A DNA stretch of 64,000 nt, from positions 28,195 to 92,194 of the forward strand of contig DIPM01000010.1 in assembly GCA_002427105.1 (NCBI GenBank), in the 5' to 3' direction. This document shows, piece after piece, positions 8,374 through 16,742 of this stretch. This stretch comes from Marinilabiliaceae bacterium UBA5488 (GTDB lineage: Bacteria; Bacteroidota; Bacteroidia; Bacteroidales; Marinilabiliaceae). Below the pieces are notes generated by a model. It worked only from the letters and a program-made list of their open reading frames with translations, did not search any database and had not been told where the DNA came from. Numbering within the stretch: position 1 is the first letter of the stretch; each line of letters starts with the position of its first letter. The position numbers were made by a program, and so were the translations under genes.

Positions 8374-8820
8374 ATGAGTATAGAGGATTTTTACCATGTT
8401 ACGCCGATTCAGATTCGGTTTAACGACACCGACGGTTTCGGACACGTTAATAACACAATTATTCAGGAATATTTTGATATCGGCAGGGTTCATTACCTAA
8501 AGGATGCCCTTGGCCACGATAAGCTGTGGAAAGACGGGCGTCACGCTCTGATAGTATCTAATAAAACGGATTTTAACCGTCAGACCATGCCCGAAGACCA
8601 TATCAAAGTCTATACTTCGGTATCAAAAATTGGGAACAAGAGTATGCATATGGTTCAATGGCTGGTTAAAGAGGGAGAAACTGAGCCAACAGCCAGCTGC
8701 GAATCGGTGATGGCAGGTTTTGATAGGGAGACTGAAAAAGGAATGGTAATACCGGACGACTGGCGGGAAGCATTTAATAAAATAGAGAGAGGCCGCCTTA
8801 CTCCATATATAAATCGATAA
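8374..8820 (+). CDS. Acyl-CoA thioesterase, 4HBT hotdog family
   Basis: A 148-residue single hotdog domain with the YbgC/FcbC-type motif IRFNDTDGFGHVNNTIIQEY near residue 13; the aspartate of NDTDGFGHVNN is the usual catalytic residue. Such proteins hydrolyse short acyl-CoA or acyl-ACP thioesters in the cytoplasm; the substrate cannot be read from sequence. The gene lies 30 nt after dapD on the same strand. Its last 23 nt overlap the 3' end of rimM on the other strand, a compact convergent junction. Confidence 0.85.
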   Translation: MSIEDFYHVTPIQIRFNDTDGFGHVNNTIIQEYFDIGRVHYLKDALGHDKLWKDGRHALIVSNKTDFNRQTMPEDHIKVYTSVSKIGNKSMHMVQWLVKEGETEPTASCESVMAGFDRETEKGMVIPDDWREAFNKIERGRLTPYINR

Positions 8821-9331
8821 GGCCGGGAGGCGCATCGATAGTCATTTTTCGTTTCTTAAGATCTACCTCGACAATAAAGCGCTTATGAATGGGTATCAGG
8901 ATTTCTCGACCTTTGTGAGGAATAGATATTAGAGGGTTGTTTTGAATATCTTCAACAGCAGTAATTTGACCCAAGTGGCCGTAGCTTGCGTCGCTAACAT
9001 CCATGCCCACCAATTGGTGTATGGAATAGTCAGCGCCCTCGGGCTCTTCGCCAATCTCCTCAGGATCGATGTAAACCTCGGCGCCCTGAATCCGTCGGGC
9101 TCTATCTTCCGTGTTAATGGTGTCGAGGGTTACTATTAAGTCCTGGTCGTTTTTGTAGCGGATAGAGTGTATCTCGAAAGGAACCAGCCCTCCCATCAGG
9201 TCTATGAAAAGAAAATCAGGATCGGGCTCGTAGCCAAGCCATTCGGGCGAAAGGCGGACAAGCATCTCCCCTGTAACGCCGTGAGGCTTTGCAAGGGCAC
9301 CAATCTTTAGCAGTTTTGATTTGTCAAACAT
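8798..9331 (-). CDS. rimM: Ribosome maturation factor RimM
   Basis: Assists 30S head assembly by binding S19. The 177 residues show the N-terminal RimM beta-barrel (KIGALAKPHGVTGEMLVRL) and the C-terminal PRC-barrel (QLVGMDVSDASYGHLGQITA through REILIPIHKRFIVEVDLKKR). It follows rpsP (S16) with a terminator-like hairpin between them. Pairing of rpsP and rimM is conserved across bacteria and supports the call. Confidence 0.94.
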   Translation of the reverse strand: MFDKSKLLKIGALAKPHGVTGEMLVRLSPEWLGYEPDPDFLFIDLMGGLVPFEIHSIRYKNDQDLIVTLDTINTEDRARRIQGAEVYIDPEEIGEEPEGADYSIHQLVGMDVSDASYGHLGQITAVEDIQNNPLISIPHKGREILIPIHKRFIVEVDLKKRKMTIDAPPGLIDLYME

Positions 9332-9346
9332 AGGATATAAAGATAT

Positions 9347-9383
9347 AAAAAAAACCTATCTGATGTTCAGATAGGTTTTTTTT
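9347..9383 (-). terminator. Bidirectional hairpin between rpsP and rimM
   Basis: AACCTATCTGA and TCAGATAGGTT form an 11-bp stem around a 3-nt loop, flanked by an 8-A run on one side and an 8-T run on the other. In the direction of rpsP it is a strong intrinsic terminator. As rimM lies only 16 nt downstream, it probably lets S16 be made in excess of RimM by partial read-through. Confidence 0.75.
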
Positions 9384-9403
9384 AAAAATCTTTATTAGCT
9401 TAG

Positions 9404-10006
9404 TTATTCAGCTTTAGCTTCTTCCGATGAAGTTTCTTCCGCCGGAGCTTCTTCTGCAGGAGTTTCTGCAACTGGAGCTTCTACAACAGCTTCAGCCTCG
9501 GCCGGCGCTTCATCAGCGCGCTCCTGGGCTTTAGCTTCGGCAGCCAGCTCTGCATTTTTCTTGGCGATTTTTTCGGCTCTTGCAGCATTTATCTTAGCTT
9601 CCTGCTCAAGTCTTTCTTTTTCAGTCTGACTCTTCTTTCCGGCTAAGAGATCAATTTTGGCATTAATTTTTGCTTCTTTGTCTTCTTGCCATTTCTGGAA
9701 GCGACGCTCAGCTTCAATTTCGTCAAAGGCACCTTTTTTCACACCATCTAGCAAGTGTTTTTTCATCATCACACCTTTGTAGCTCAGGATTGCACGCGCA
9801 GTATCTGTAGGTTGGGCACCGTTCTTAAGCCATGTAAGGGCTTTATCGGTATCAAGGTCGATAGTAGCAGGATTAGTGTTGGGATTGTATGAGCCAATCC
9901 TTTCAATATACCTGCCATCTCGTGGCGCCCTGCTATCAGCTACCACAATGTGGTAGTAAGCATACCTTTTGCGTCCGTGTCTTGTTAATCTAATTTTTAC
10001 AGACAT
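9404..10006 (-). CDS. rpsP: 30S ribosomal protein S16 with acidic C-terminal tail
   Basis: Residues 1-85 are canonical S16 (SVKIRLTRHGRKRYAYYHIV then RDGRYIERIGSYNPNTNPA). A lysine/glutamate-rich coiled-coil segment follows (about 100-160), then an Ala/Glu/Pro-rich acidic tail (EAPAEAEAVVEAPVAETPAE) to residue 200. Standard S16 is about 80-90 residues; long tails are known in Bacteroidota. The tail's role is unknown. The promoter is the TATATTTG box at 10062-10069. Confidence 0.95.
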   Translation of the reverse strand: MSVKIRLTRHGRKRYAYYHIVVADSRAPRDGRYIERIGSYNPNTNPATIDLDTDKALTWLKNGAQPTDTARAILSYKGVMMKKHLLDGVKKGAFDEIEAERRFQKWQEDKEAKINAKIDLLAGKKSQTEKERLEQEAKINAARAEKIAKKNAELAAEAKAQERADEAPAEAEAVVEAPVAETPAEEAPAEETSSEEAKAE

Positions 10007-10061
10007 GTTTTAATCAATTTCAATTATTACAACCTACTTTTTTAGAGAGCGCAAATATAGG

Positions 10062-10069
10062 CTCTTTTA
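10062..10069 (-). promoter_or_regulatory. Promoter -7 box for rpsP
   Basis: TATATTTG on the minus strand matches TAnnTTTG. It lies 55 nt upstream of the rpsP ATG, leaving a leader of roughly 50 nt. The -33 element is not obvious. Confidence 0.5.
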
Positions 10070-10417
10070 TTTGAATATGAAATGTTTTAGATAAAAAAAT
10101 GACTGTATCCAATATGATCAAAAGCCTGCAAATATTGTAGTGATTCTATTATAGTATTTTGTCATATAATTATGATATTACGGTCTGTAAATAATAATTT
10201 TGATTTATTAGAAAATACAAAACGCTGAAACATAGGGGATAGGGTCAATATTTTGTTGCGTAATTATTCGCTGTATTTAAGGAATGCAAAGCTTGTGCCT
10301 ATGTTAAGTACTGAGAGATAAGATAATAAAATGATTCTTTTGTGGTTTATAGGCCTATATTGTATTATCATATCAAAATTAGATATCTTTGTTTTCTATT
10401 TAATAAACTACCCGGCT
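10070..10417. other. AT-rich intergenic region upstream of the AraC gene
   Basis: About 350 nt without a convincing gene. The 29 codons read upstream of 10418 in the AraC frame are hydrophobic and unlike an AraC N-terminus, so they are treated as untranslated. No terminator or exact -7 box was found on the plus strand. Confidence 0.5.
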
Positions 10418-11320
10418 ATGGAAGCAAGAGTTGGCACAACCTTACGAGAAACTATTCATCGCGAGATAACCCCCCTGCGCGAAGATGACTGCTTCCTTGT
10501 CTTTGACAGGGAGCGCTCCTTGTTTACCTTTCCTATTCATTTTCACCCTGAATACGAGATTAATTTCATTGTTAACGGTACCGGAGCACGACGGGTAGTT
10601 GGCGATCATATAGAAGAGATTGACGATTATGAATTGGTAATTGTTGGGCCCAACCTTTATCACGGCTGGGAAAATTATCGCAACACGGGCAAGAGCTTAC
10701 TGCATGAGATAACCATTCAGTTTCCGCGTGATATCTTTGAAGGAGGTTTAATTTCAAAGAATATTTTAAAGCCTGTAAGAGACTTGCTGCATAATGCCAA
10801 TCGCGGCGTTCTCTTCTCTGAAGAAACTGCCATCAACCTTAAGAGTCGCTTGTTTGGCCTTGCCCAAAAGCGCGGCTTCGATTCTTTTATTGAGTTCCAA
10901 TCTTTGCTCTACGATCTTTCTATCTCAAGGGGTCAGAGGCTGCTAACCAATATTTCGTTTCAAAGTAATAGTGATTTTCACAATAGCGAACGAATTGAAA
11001 AGATATATAATTATGTAAGGGCTAATTTCAACAAGCGGATTATGCTTGAAGATGCAGCCGAGTTGCTCAATATGTCTGTTGTGTCATTTAGCAGGCTTAT
11101 TAAGCAAAGAACCGGAAAGTCATTTATTGAGTTTGTCAATGAGATACGTTTGGGCTATGCTACCCGTTTGCTGATTGAGACCAACAAGAGCGTTTCGGAA
11201 GTGTGTTATCAATGTGGCTTTAATAATATTTCCAATTTCAACCGGACATTTAGAAAGAAACAAAACTGTACTCCAAGCGAGTTTCGCATGAACTTCACCG
11301 GTGTAAAGAATGTATTTTAG
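10418..11320 (+). CDS. AraC-family transcriptional regulator with cupin sensor
   Basis: From MEARVGTTLRETIHRE the protein has 300 residues. The N-terminal cupin domain (about 25-120: FTFPIHFHPEYEINFIVNGT then LVIVGPNLYHGW) binds a small ligand. The C-terminal pair of helix-turn-helix motifs (about 200-295) reads LEDAAELLNMSVVSFSRLIK then EVCYQCGFNNISNFNRTFRK. The start at 10418 is chosen because the cupin begins there. It converges on the SpmA/SpmB gene with 1 nt between stops, so its target is not indicated by an operon. The HFHPEYEI sensor is typical of carbohydrate-responsive members. Confidence 0.88.
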   Translation: MEARVGTTLRETIHREITPLREDDCFLVFDRERSLFTFPIHFHPEYEINFIVNGTGARRVVGDHIEEIDDYELVIVGPNLYHGWENYRNTGKSLLHEITIQFPRDIFEGGLISKNILKPVRDLLHNANRGVLFSEETAINLKSRLFGLAQKRGFDSFIEFQSLLYDLSISRGQRLLTNISFQSNSDFHNSERIEKIYNYVRANFNKRIMLEDAAELLNMSVVSFSRLIKQRTGKSFIEFVNEIRLGYATRLLIETNKSVSEVCYQCGFNNISNFNRTFRKKQNCTPSEFRMNFTGVKNVF

Positions 11321-11321
11321 A

Positions 11322-12554
11322 TCAGCCAAAGAACAAATAGCCAATTAGTATGGCGGCTACAATTCCTGCCAAATCTGCAATTAGTCCGCATGAAAGTGCA
11401 TAGCGACTATTTTTGATACCCACCGAGCCGAAGTAAACGGCAAGGATGTAAAAGGTGGTGTCGGTAGAGCCTTGAAGAATGCAGGCAAGACGCCCGGCAA
11501 AAGAGTCAACTCCGTGCGTGTTCATTGCATCTATCATCATTCCTCTTGCTCCGCTGCCGCTAAGAGGCTTCATTAGGGCTGTGGGCAGCGCATCGACAAA
11601 GCGTGTGTCGGCATTGAATAAAGAGAAGAACCATTCGATACCTGCAATAAGAAAATCCATGGCTCCCGAGGCTCTGAAAACACCAATACCGACAAGTATG
11701 GCTATCAGGTAGGGGATTATTTTCACAGCCACGCCAAAGCCCTCTTTGCCTCCCTCGATAAATGCTTCATAAACATTGACCTTTTTGATAAGCGCCCTTA
11801 CCATAAATGTTATGATAAAGGTGAAAAGTAGAAGGTTGGCAGCTAGCAGAGAGACAGTTCTGAGTTGTTCATCGTTTAGCTGTGAAAGGCCCCATAACAT
11901 GGCAGCCACAATGGCGGTGGCTCCGCCCAGATAGGCAAGTACGACCGGGTCGTGCAGTTTGATTCGTTGAACAATTGCAACAGCTATCAGACCCACCATT
12001 GTAGAAAAGAAGGTGGCTAGCAATATGGGCAAAAAGATATCGGCAGGATTGGCTGCCTGAAACTGTGCCCGGTAAACCATAATGGAAATAGGTATTATGG
12101 TCAGACCTGAAGTATTGAGAACCAGGAACATAATCTGTGCATCTGAGGCTCTGTCCTTTTGCGGATTAACGCTCTGCATCTCTTGCATTGCCTTTAAGCC
12201 CATTGGCGTTGCGGCGTTATCTAATCCCAGCATATTGGCTGCCAGATTCATCATCATCGAGCCGTAGGCCGGATGATTTTTTGGTAAGGAAGGGAAGAGG
12301 CGGCTAAAGAGCGGTCCTATGGCCTTTGATAATATTGCTACCATTCCGCCCTTTTCGGCAATTTTCATAAAACCCATCCATAGGGTGAGTACCCCCGTTA
12401 ATCCCAGAGAGATCTCAAAACCCGTACGTGCGTAATCAAAGGTAGAGTTGACCAAATCTGAAAACACCTGATAGTCCTGGAAAAATATTAGGCGCACAAG
12501 GGCAACCACGAAGGCAATCAGGAAAAATGCAATCCAGATGTAGTTGAGTACCAT
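11322..12554 (-). CDS. SpmA/SpmB fusion, nucleoside-recognition (Gate) membrane protein
   Basis: A 410-residue polytopic membrane protein. The N-terminal half matches SpmA (GVLTLWMGFMKIAEKGGMVA and NLAANMLGLDNAATPMGLKA). The C-terminal half matches SpmB (GGKEGFGVAVKIIPYLIAIL and LQGSTDTTFYILAVYFGSVG). In spore formers these are two proteins; a single fused chain is usual in Bacteroidota, which do not sporulate. The domain family is related to nucleoside transport gates, so a solute channel or exporter role is inferred. It sits 12 nt downstream of the flavin-binding gene in the same direction. Confidence 0.87.
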   Translation of the reverse strand: MVLNYIWIAFFLIAFVVALVRLIFFQDYQVFSDLVNSTFDYARTGFEISLGLTGVLTLWMGFMKIAEKGGMVAILSKAIGPLFSRLFPSLPKNHPAYGSMMMNLAANMLGLDNAATPMGLKAMQEMQSVNPQKDRASDAQIMFLVLNTSGLTIIPISIMVYRAQFQAANPADIFLPILLATFFSTMVGLIAVAIVQRIKLHDPVVLAYLGGATAIVAAMLWGLSQLNDEQLRTVSLLAANLLLFTFIITFMVRALIKKVNVYEAFIEGGKEGFGVAVKIIPYLIAILVGIGVFRASGAMDFLIAGIEWFFSLFNADTRFVDALPTALMKPLSGSGARGMMIDAMNTHGVDSFAGRLACILQGSTDTTFYILAVYFGSVGIKNSRYALSCGLIADLAGIVAAILIGYLFFG

Positions 12555-12566
12555 GCTTGCGGTGGA

Positions 12567-13052
12567 TTATTGCTGTTTATACTTATCATGAGGGGTGCCG
12601 AATTCCTTGCAACTTATCTCCTCAACCTCAACGCGCCAAATTTTCACGTTACGGACGGCAGGGTCGGAGTAGCTAAAATCCAAATCGGAATACTGATCCA
12701 TAATGATATCAAGGGCTTCGCGTTTTTCAGCCATGTCATCAACGAAGGCGACCTTGCCAAAGGCAACAACGCTGGATGATTTCATGCGGTAGCTGCATGC
12801 CACTTCCTGATTTTGAAATGCCAGCTCGCGGTGGTTGCTAAAGCTTACGCAGATAGAAGGATTGTTTTCCAGCGCGCTGATTACCCGCCCTGTTGGTGCG
12901 CTATGCAGATATATTACTCCATCTTTATATCCAAAATTCATCGGGAGCACATAGGGAGTCATTTCGGGTGTCACGACTCCGATAAAACAGATATCACATT
13001 CGCGGATAATCGATTCTATTAAGGCTTGATCTTTATGCTCTACTGTTTTCAT
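12567..13052 (-). CDS. Pyridoxamine 5'-phosphate oxidase-like flavin-binding protein
   Basis: A 161-residue split-barrel protein of the PNPOx-like/NimA-like class: ICFIGVVTPEMTPYVLPMNF at the start of the barrel, then GVIYLHSAPTGR and CVSFSNHRELAF. The histidine and arginine around YLHSAPTGR usually contact FMN. Members reduce or bind flavin or heme; NimA relatives reduce 5-nitroimidazoles, but sequence alone does not show that activity. It is 12 nt upstream of the SpmA/SpmB gene. Confidence 0.82.
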   Translation of the reverse strand: MKTVEHKDQALIESIIRECDICFIGVVTPEMTPYVLPMNFGYKDGVIYLHSAPTGRVISALENNPSICVSFSNHRELAFQNQEVACSYRMKSSSVVAFGKVAFVDDMAEKREALDIIMDQYSDLDFSYSDPAVRNVKIWRVEVEEISCKEFGTPHDKYKQQ

Positions 13053-13190
13053 TGCTAGTGAAACTCTTATAGTTTTTTATTTTCCTGTAAAGTAGTATTA
13101 TTTTTTGTGCTCGCCACAATTAAGTTTAAGGTTTTGCATTTTTCCTCGGCTAAATTAATAAGAAGCCTGATAATACATGTGTTCAATGCA

Positions 13191-15146
13191 TTATATAATT
13201 GTTCGTTCGCCGTGCTGTTGTGAGATATACTTAAATACGTTTTGCAGTGTTGTCATTTCCTTGATAAGTTCGATTTGGCGTTCGACATTTCCTTTTTCCT
13301 GTTCTTCTTTCAGCTCCATCATCACTTTATCAATCTTGATTTTTACCAGTTTCCACTTTAGTTCGGTTAATACTCTGGGCACCAGCACATCAAGCAGCTC
13401 TTCATCCTTTTTTACAGGGCCATATTTGCTATGAATGCGGCTGAGCTGATATTCCCGGGCTATCAGGTCGGTGGTTAGTGAGCTGATTAATGGATTAGGG
13501 TGGCTGACAAAGTAGCGATGTGCCAGAAATCCGGGTGTGGAAATATTCTCTTCATACTCGTTCAGGATTTGGTCATGCAAAGGATTTGTACTTCTTAGTT
13601 CGTCTTCCTTTAGGCTGTGTATAATATACTCGCCAACACTCATCTCTATTTCCTTGTCGTCGATAATTACATTGCCCAGCTTCTCGTTGCCATATTTTAT
13701 AAGATAACGCAAGACTTCCCTCTCTTCTGTCTCCAGAGGGTTTGTGCTGAGGTTTGGAAGAGGTTTGGGACTTATTGATTGCGCAGAGGAGGCTGTCGTT
13801 GCTTCAGCCTGCGTGCTTCTTCCCGCGTTTTTACTGCTTTTTTTACTTTTTAGCTTCCTGATTTCAGTATAGATAACAGGCTCTTCCACATTCAGCAATT
13901 TGCTGCATTCCTTTACATAGACCGAAATCAGTATGGGGTCGGGGATAACAGAAATAGTACGAACAATATCCTGAATCAGTTGAGCCCGTTTTACGGGGTC
14001 GTTTTCAGTGCCTTCGAGCAGCAAGGAGGTTTTGAACTTAATAAAGTCGGTCTCATGCTCTGCTATATAGCTATTAAGCTTCTCTTTGCCAAGCTTTTTT
14101 GCAAATGAATCGGGGTCTTCGCCATCGGGCAAAAGAAGAACTTTGATATTCATACCTTCTTCAAGAAGCAAATCAATTCCTCGGATTGAGGCTTTTATAC
14201 CGGCTGTGTCGCCATCATAAATAATGGTGACGTTGGGCGAAAAGCGCGCCATAAGTCGGATTTGCTCCACTGTAAGTGCCGTTCCCGAAGAAGCCACAAC
14301 ATTTGTGATACCTGCCTGGTGGAAAGACAGGACATCGGTGTATCCCTCAACAAGATAGCATCGATCCTGCTTCACTATCTCCTGACGGGCATGATATAAG
14401 CCGTATAGTACTCTGCTTTTATGATATATTTCAGATTCCGGAGAGTTAAGATATTTCGCCGCTTTTGCATCGCTTTTCAAGATGCGGCCTCCAAAGGCGA
14501 TTACCTTTCCCGAGAGGCTATGAATAGGAAAAATGACGCGACCTCTGAAGCGGTCGCCTTTATAATCATCGCGTACTATCGACAGGCCTGTTTTTTCAAG
14601 ATACTGAAGCTTATATCCATGTTCCTGAGCCTGTTTGGTTAAAGCATCCCTCTGCTCGGGCGAGTACCCGAGCTGAAACTTTCTGATTGTCTCATCACTG
14701 ATGCCGCGGTGTTTGAAGTAACCCAATCCTACTGATTGCCCCTCATCAGTTTCGAAGAGTGTTTTGGTGAAATATTTTGCCGCGTATTCGGTCACCAGCA
14801 TCATGCTTTCGCGCTCGTTCTGCTGAGCCATTTCCTCAGGACTTGGCTCTTTCTCTTCAATTACGATATGAAATTTGCGGCCAAGTGTCTTGATAGCATC
14901 CACAAAGCTAAGCTGCTCGTGCTCCATTAAGAAGTTGACAGCATTACCACCCTTGCCGCATCCGAAGCATTTGAAAATCCCCTTATTGGGAGATACTATA
15001 AAGGAGGGAGTTTTCTCGTTGTGAAAGGGACAGTTTCCGATATAGTTCACACCGCGCCTTTTCAGATTCACAAATTCGGAGATAATATCCGTAATCCGGC
15101 TCTGGGCAAGCTCTATTATGCGGTCAACTGTTGCTTGATCTATCAT
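13191..15146 (-). CDS. dnaG: DNA primase
   Basis: Makes RNA primers at the replication fork. The 651 residues contain the N-terminal CHC2 zinc ribbon (CPFHNEKTPSFI then GIFKCFGCGKGG), the catalytic core (HRGISDETIRKFQLGYSPEQ; FRGRVIFPIHSLSGKVIAFG), and the TOPRIM domain (CYLVEGYTDVLSFHQAGI with the catalytic Glu, then IYDGDTAGIKAS). The C-terminal helicase-binding domain follows a Ser/Ala-rich linker near residue 450. Transcription probably starts just after the TATCTTTG box at 15169. Confidence 0.96.
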   Translation of the reverse strand: MIDQATVDRIIELAQSRITDIISEFVNLKRRGVNYIGNCPFHNEKTPSFIVSPNKGIFKCFGCGKGGNAVNFLMEHEQLSFVDAIKTLGRKFHIVIEEKEPSPEEMAQQNERESMMLVTEYAAKYFTKTLFETDEGQSVGLGYFKHRGISDETIRKFQLGYSPEQRDALTKQAQEHGYKLQYLEKTGLSIVRDDYKGDRFRGRVIFPIHSLSGKVIAFGGRILKSDAKAAKYLNSPESEIYHKSRVLYGLYHARQEIVKQDRCYLVEGYTDVLSFHQAGITNVVASSGTALTVEQIRLMARFSPNVTIIYDGDTAGIKASIRGIDLLLEEGMNIKVLLLPDGEDPDSFAKKLGKEKLNSYIAEHETDFIKFKTSLLLEGTENDPVKRAQLIQDIVRTISVIPDPILISVYVKECSKLLNVEEPVIYTEIRKLKSKKSSKNAGRSTQAEATTASSAQSISPKPLPNLSTNPLETEEREVLRYLIKYGNEKLGNVIIDDKEIEMSVGEYIIHSLKEDELRSTNPLHDQILNEYEENISTPGFLAHRYFVSHPNPLISSLTTDLIAREYQLSRIHSKYGPVKKDEELLDVLVPRVLTELKWKLVKIKIDKVMMELKEEQEKGNVERQIELIKEMTTLQNVFKYISQQHGERTII

Positions 15147-15168
15147 TATAAACTCTCCATTTCTCTGT

Positions 15169-15176
15169 CAAAGATA
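15169..15176 (-). promoter_or_regulatory. Promoter -7 box for dnaG
   Basis: TATCTTTG on the minus strand, 22 nt before the dnaG ATG, matches the TAnnTTTG consensus. No -33 TTG is evident. Confidence 0.45.
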
Positions 15177-15280
15177 GATAAAAAAGTGCTAGGCCCTTGT
15201 AAGAAGATACGCTAATAACGGTTAACTGTCATCATGGTTTCCGGCATAGCCCTCCAACCTTTAACCCCCCAATGGTGATG

Positions 15281-15315
15281 TCATTCCGAGCTTTGCGAGG
15301 AATCTAATCGCTTTT
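15281..15315 (+). repeat. Intergenic repeat, copy 1
   Basis: CATTCCGAGCTTTGCGAGG and the following AATCTAATCGCTTTT form 34 nt (15282-15315) that recur exactly, inverted, at 27755-27788. Both copies are intergenic. The core TCATT-CGAGC-GCGAG-AATC is also found in a diverged third copy at 27798-27821. It is probably a dispersed genomic repeat. Confidence 0.75.
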
Positions 15316-15382
15316 GCCGTACAACAGTGCCGAAAGATATCAAATGGCTGATAAGCTTTATGAATCAATTTGGTGTTATTTA

Positions 15383-16678
15383 TCAAGTATCTTCTGATTG
15401 TAAAGATTTCTTTTTTATCCCAAAAACGGGGTCAACTTTAAGGTAACGGATTATTATAAGACCCGGAATTGAGCAAAGCAATACCCATGTAAAGAAGTGC
15501 GAGTAGCCCATCATCTCCTGCAACCATCCTGAGATCACTCCCGGAATCATCATGCCCAGAGCCATTATACCTGTGCAGATAGCGTAGTGAGCGGTCTTGT
15601 TTTCTCCTTCCGAAAAGTAGATGAGATAAAGCATAAAGGCTGTGAACCCGAAGCCGTATCCCAGCTGCTCGATAGCCACCAAGGCGCCAATAACCCAGAT
15701 ACTTTCCGGCTGGAAGACCGCCATATACACATATACGGCATTTGGAAGGTTCAGGGCTAAGGCCATAGGGTAAAACCAGTGTTTCAATCCCTTGTTTGAA
15801 GCTGCAATTCCTCCTATTATTCCTCCCAGGGTGAGGGCTATTATTCCTATGGTTCCGTAAACCAGGCCTATTTCGCTTGTTGATAGCCCCAGACCGCCAA
15901 CTTCACGCGGATCGAGTAAAAAGGGCGAAGCCATTTTTACAAGTTGCGCTTCGCCCAGCCTGAAAATCAGCATAAAGCTAACAGCCAGACCTGCGCTTTC
16001 CTTTCGGAAGAATGATAAAAAAGTATTCAAAAACTCAGAGAAGGGGTTTAAGCCACTCGTTGTAATAAGTGCTTTGTCGGATGCCGGTCTTGGCAGGACG
16101 AATTTGTGATAAAGGAACAAGATAAGGAAAAGCAGAGCCAATGCAGCAAAGGTAATACTCCATGCAGTGCGGATATTGTCGTAATATTTTTCGAGATAAC
16201 CGGCTAAAATAATCAAAATGCCCTGACCTGATATTACGGCTATTCTATAAAAGGTGCTGCGGATACCGATAAAATAGGCCTGCTTGCCTTCGTCCAAACC
16301 CAGCATATAGAAGCCATCGACAGCAATATCATGAGTTGCCGAACTAAAGGCAAGCAACCAGAAAAAGAGAAGACTGAATTTGAAATAGTTGGGGCCGGGT
16401 AAAGTTAGAGCTACCCCGGCCAATCCGGCGCCAATAACAAGTTGCATTGTTACTATCCACCAGCGCTTTGTTTTGAACATATCCACCAAAGGGCTCCAGA
16501 AGGGCTTTATTACCCAGGGCAGATAAAGCCATCCGGTGTAAAGTGTAATATCAGCGTTGGATATCCCAAGTCGCTTATACATGATTATTGCAACAGTCAT
16601 TACAACCACGTAGGGCGTTCCCTGCGCAAGATAGAGACTAGGAACCCAGATCCACGGTGATTTTTCTTTTTTGGTCAT
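15383..16678 (-). CDS. AmpG-like muropeptide permease (MFS)
   Basis: A 431-residue, roughly 12-helix inner-membrane transporter. The start (WVPSLYLAQGTPYVVVMTVA) and the segment LAFSSATHDIAVDGFYMLGL are characteristic of AmpG-type permeases, which import GlcNAc-anhydroMurNAc peptides released by cell-wall turnover. It is the last gene of the unit glycosyltransferase - DUF4922 - SpoIID/LytB - AmpG, with an amino-sugar kinase divergent at the other end. That context supports peptidoglycan recycling or scavenging. Substrate is inferred from family and neighbours. Confidence 0.85.
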   Translation of the reverse strand: MTKKEKSPWIWVPSLYLAQGTPYVVVMTVAIIMYKRLGISNADITLYTGWLYLPWVIKPFWSPLVDMFKTKRWWIVTMQLVIGAGLAGVALTLPGPNYFKFSLLFFWLLAFSSATHDIAVDGFYMLGLDEGKQAYFIGIRSTFYRIAVISGQGILIILAGYLEKYYDNIRTAWSITFAALALLFLILFLYHKFVLPRPASDKALITTSGLNPFSEFLNTFLSFFRKESAGLAVSFMLIFRLGEAQLVKMASPFLLDPREVGGLGLSTSEIGLVYGTIGIIALTLGGIIGGIAASNKGLKHWFYPMALALNLPNAVYVYMAVFQPESIWVIGALVAIEQLGYGFGFTAFMLYLIYFSEGENKTAHYAICTGIMALGMMIPGVISGWLQEMMGYSHFFTWVLLCSIPGLIIIRYLKVDPVFGIKKKSLQSEDT

Positions 16679-16742
16679 AATTAATCAAAATAGCTAAGAC
16701 GACACGAAGTCGTCGTAGCCGATTGTCTCTGCTTTAAGGTAC

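Noticed and set aside
10331..10417. N-terminal extension of the AraC regulator
   Set aside because: The 29 codons are hydrophobic and not seen in the cupin-AraC fold; the ATG at 10418 fits the domain.
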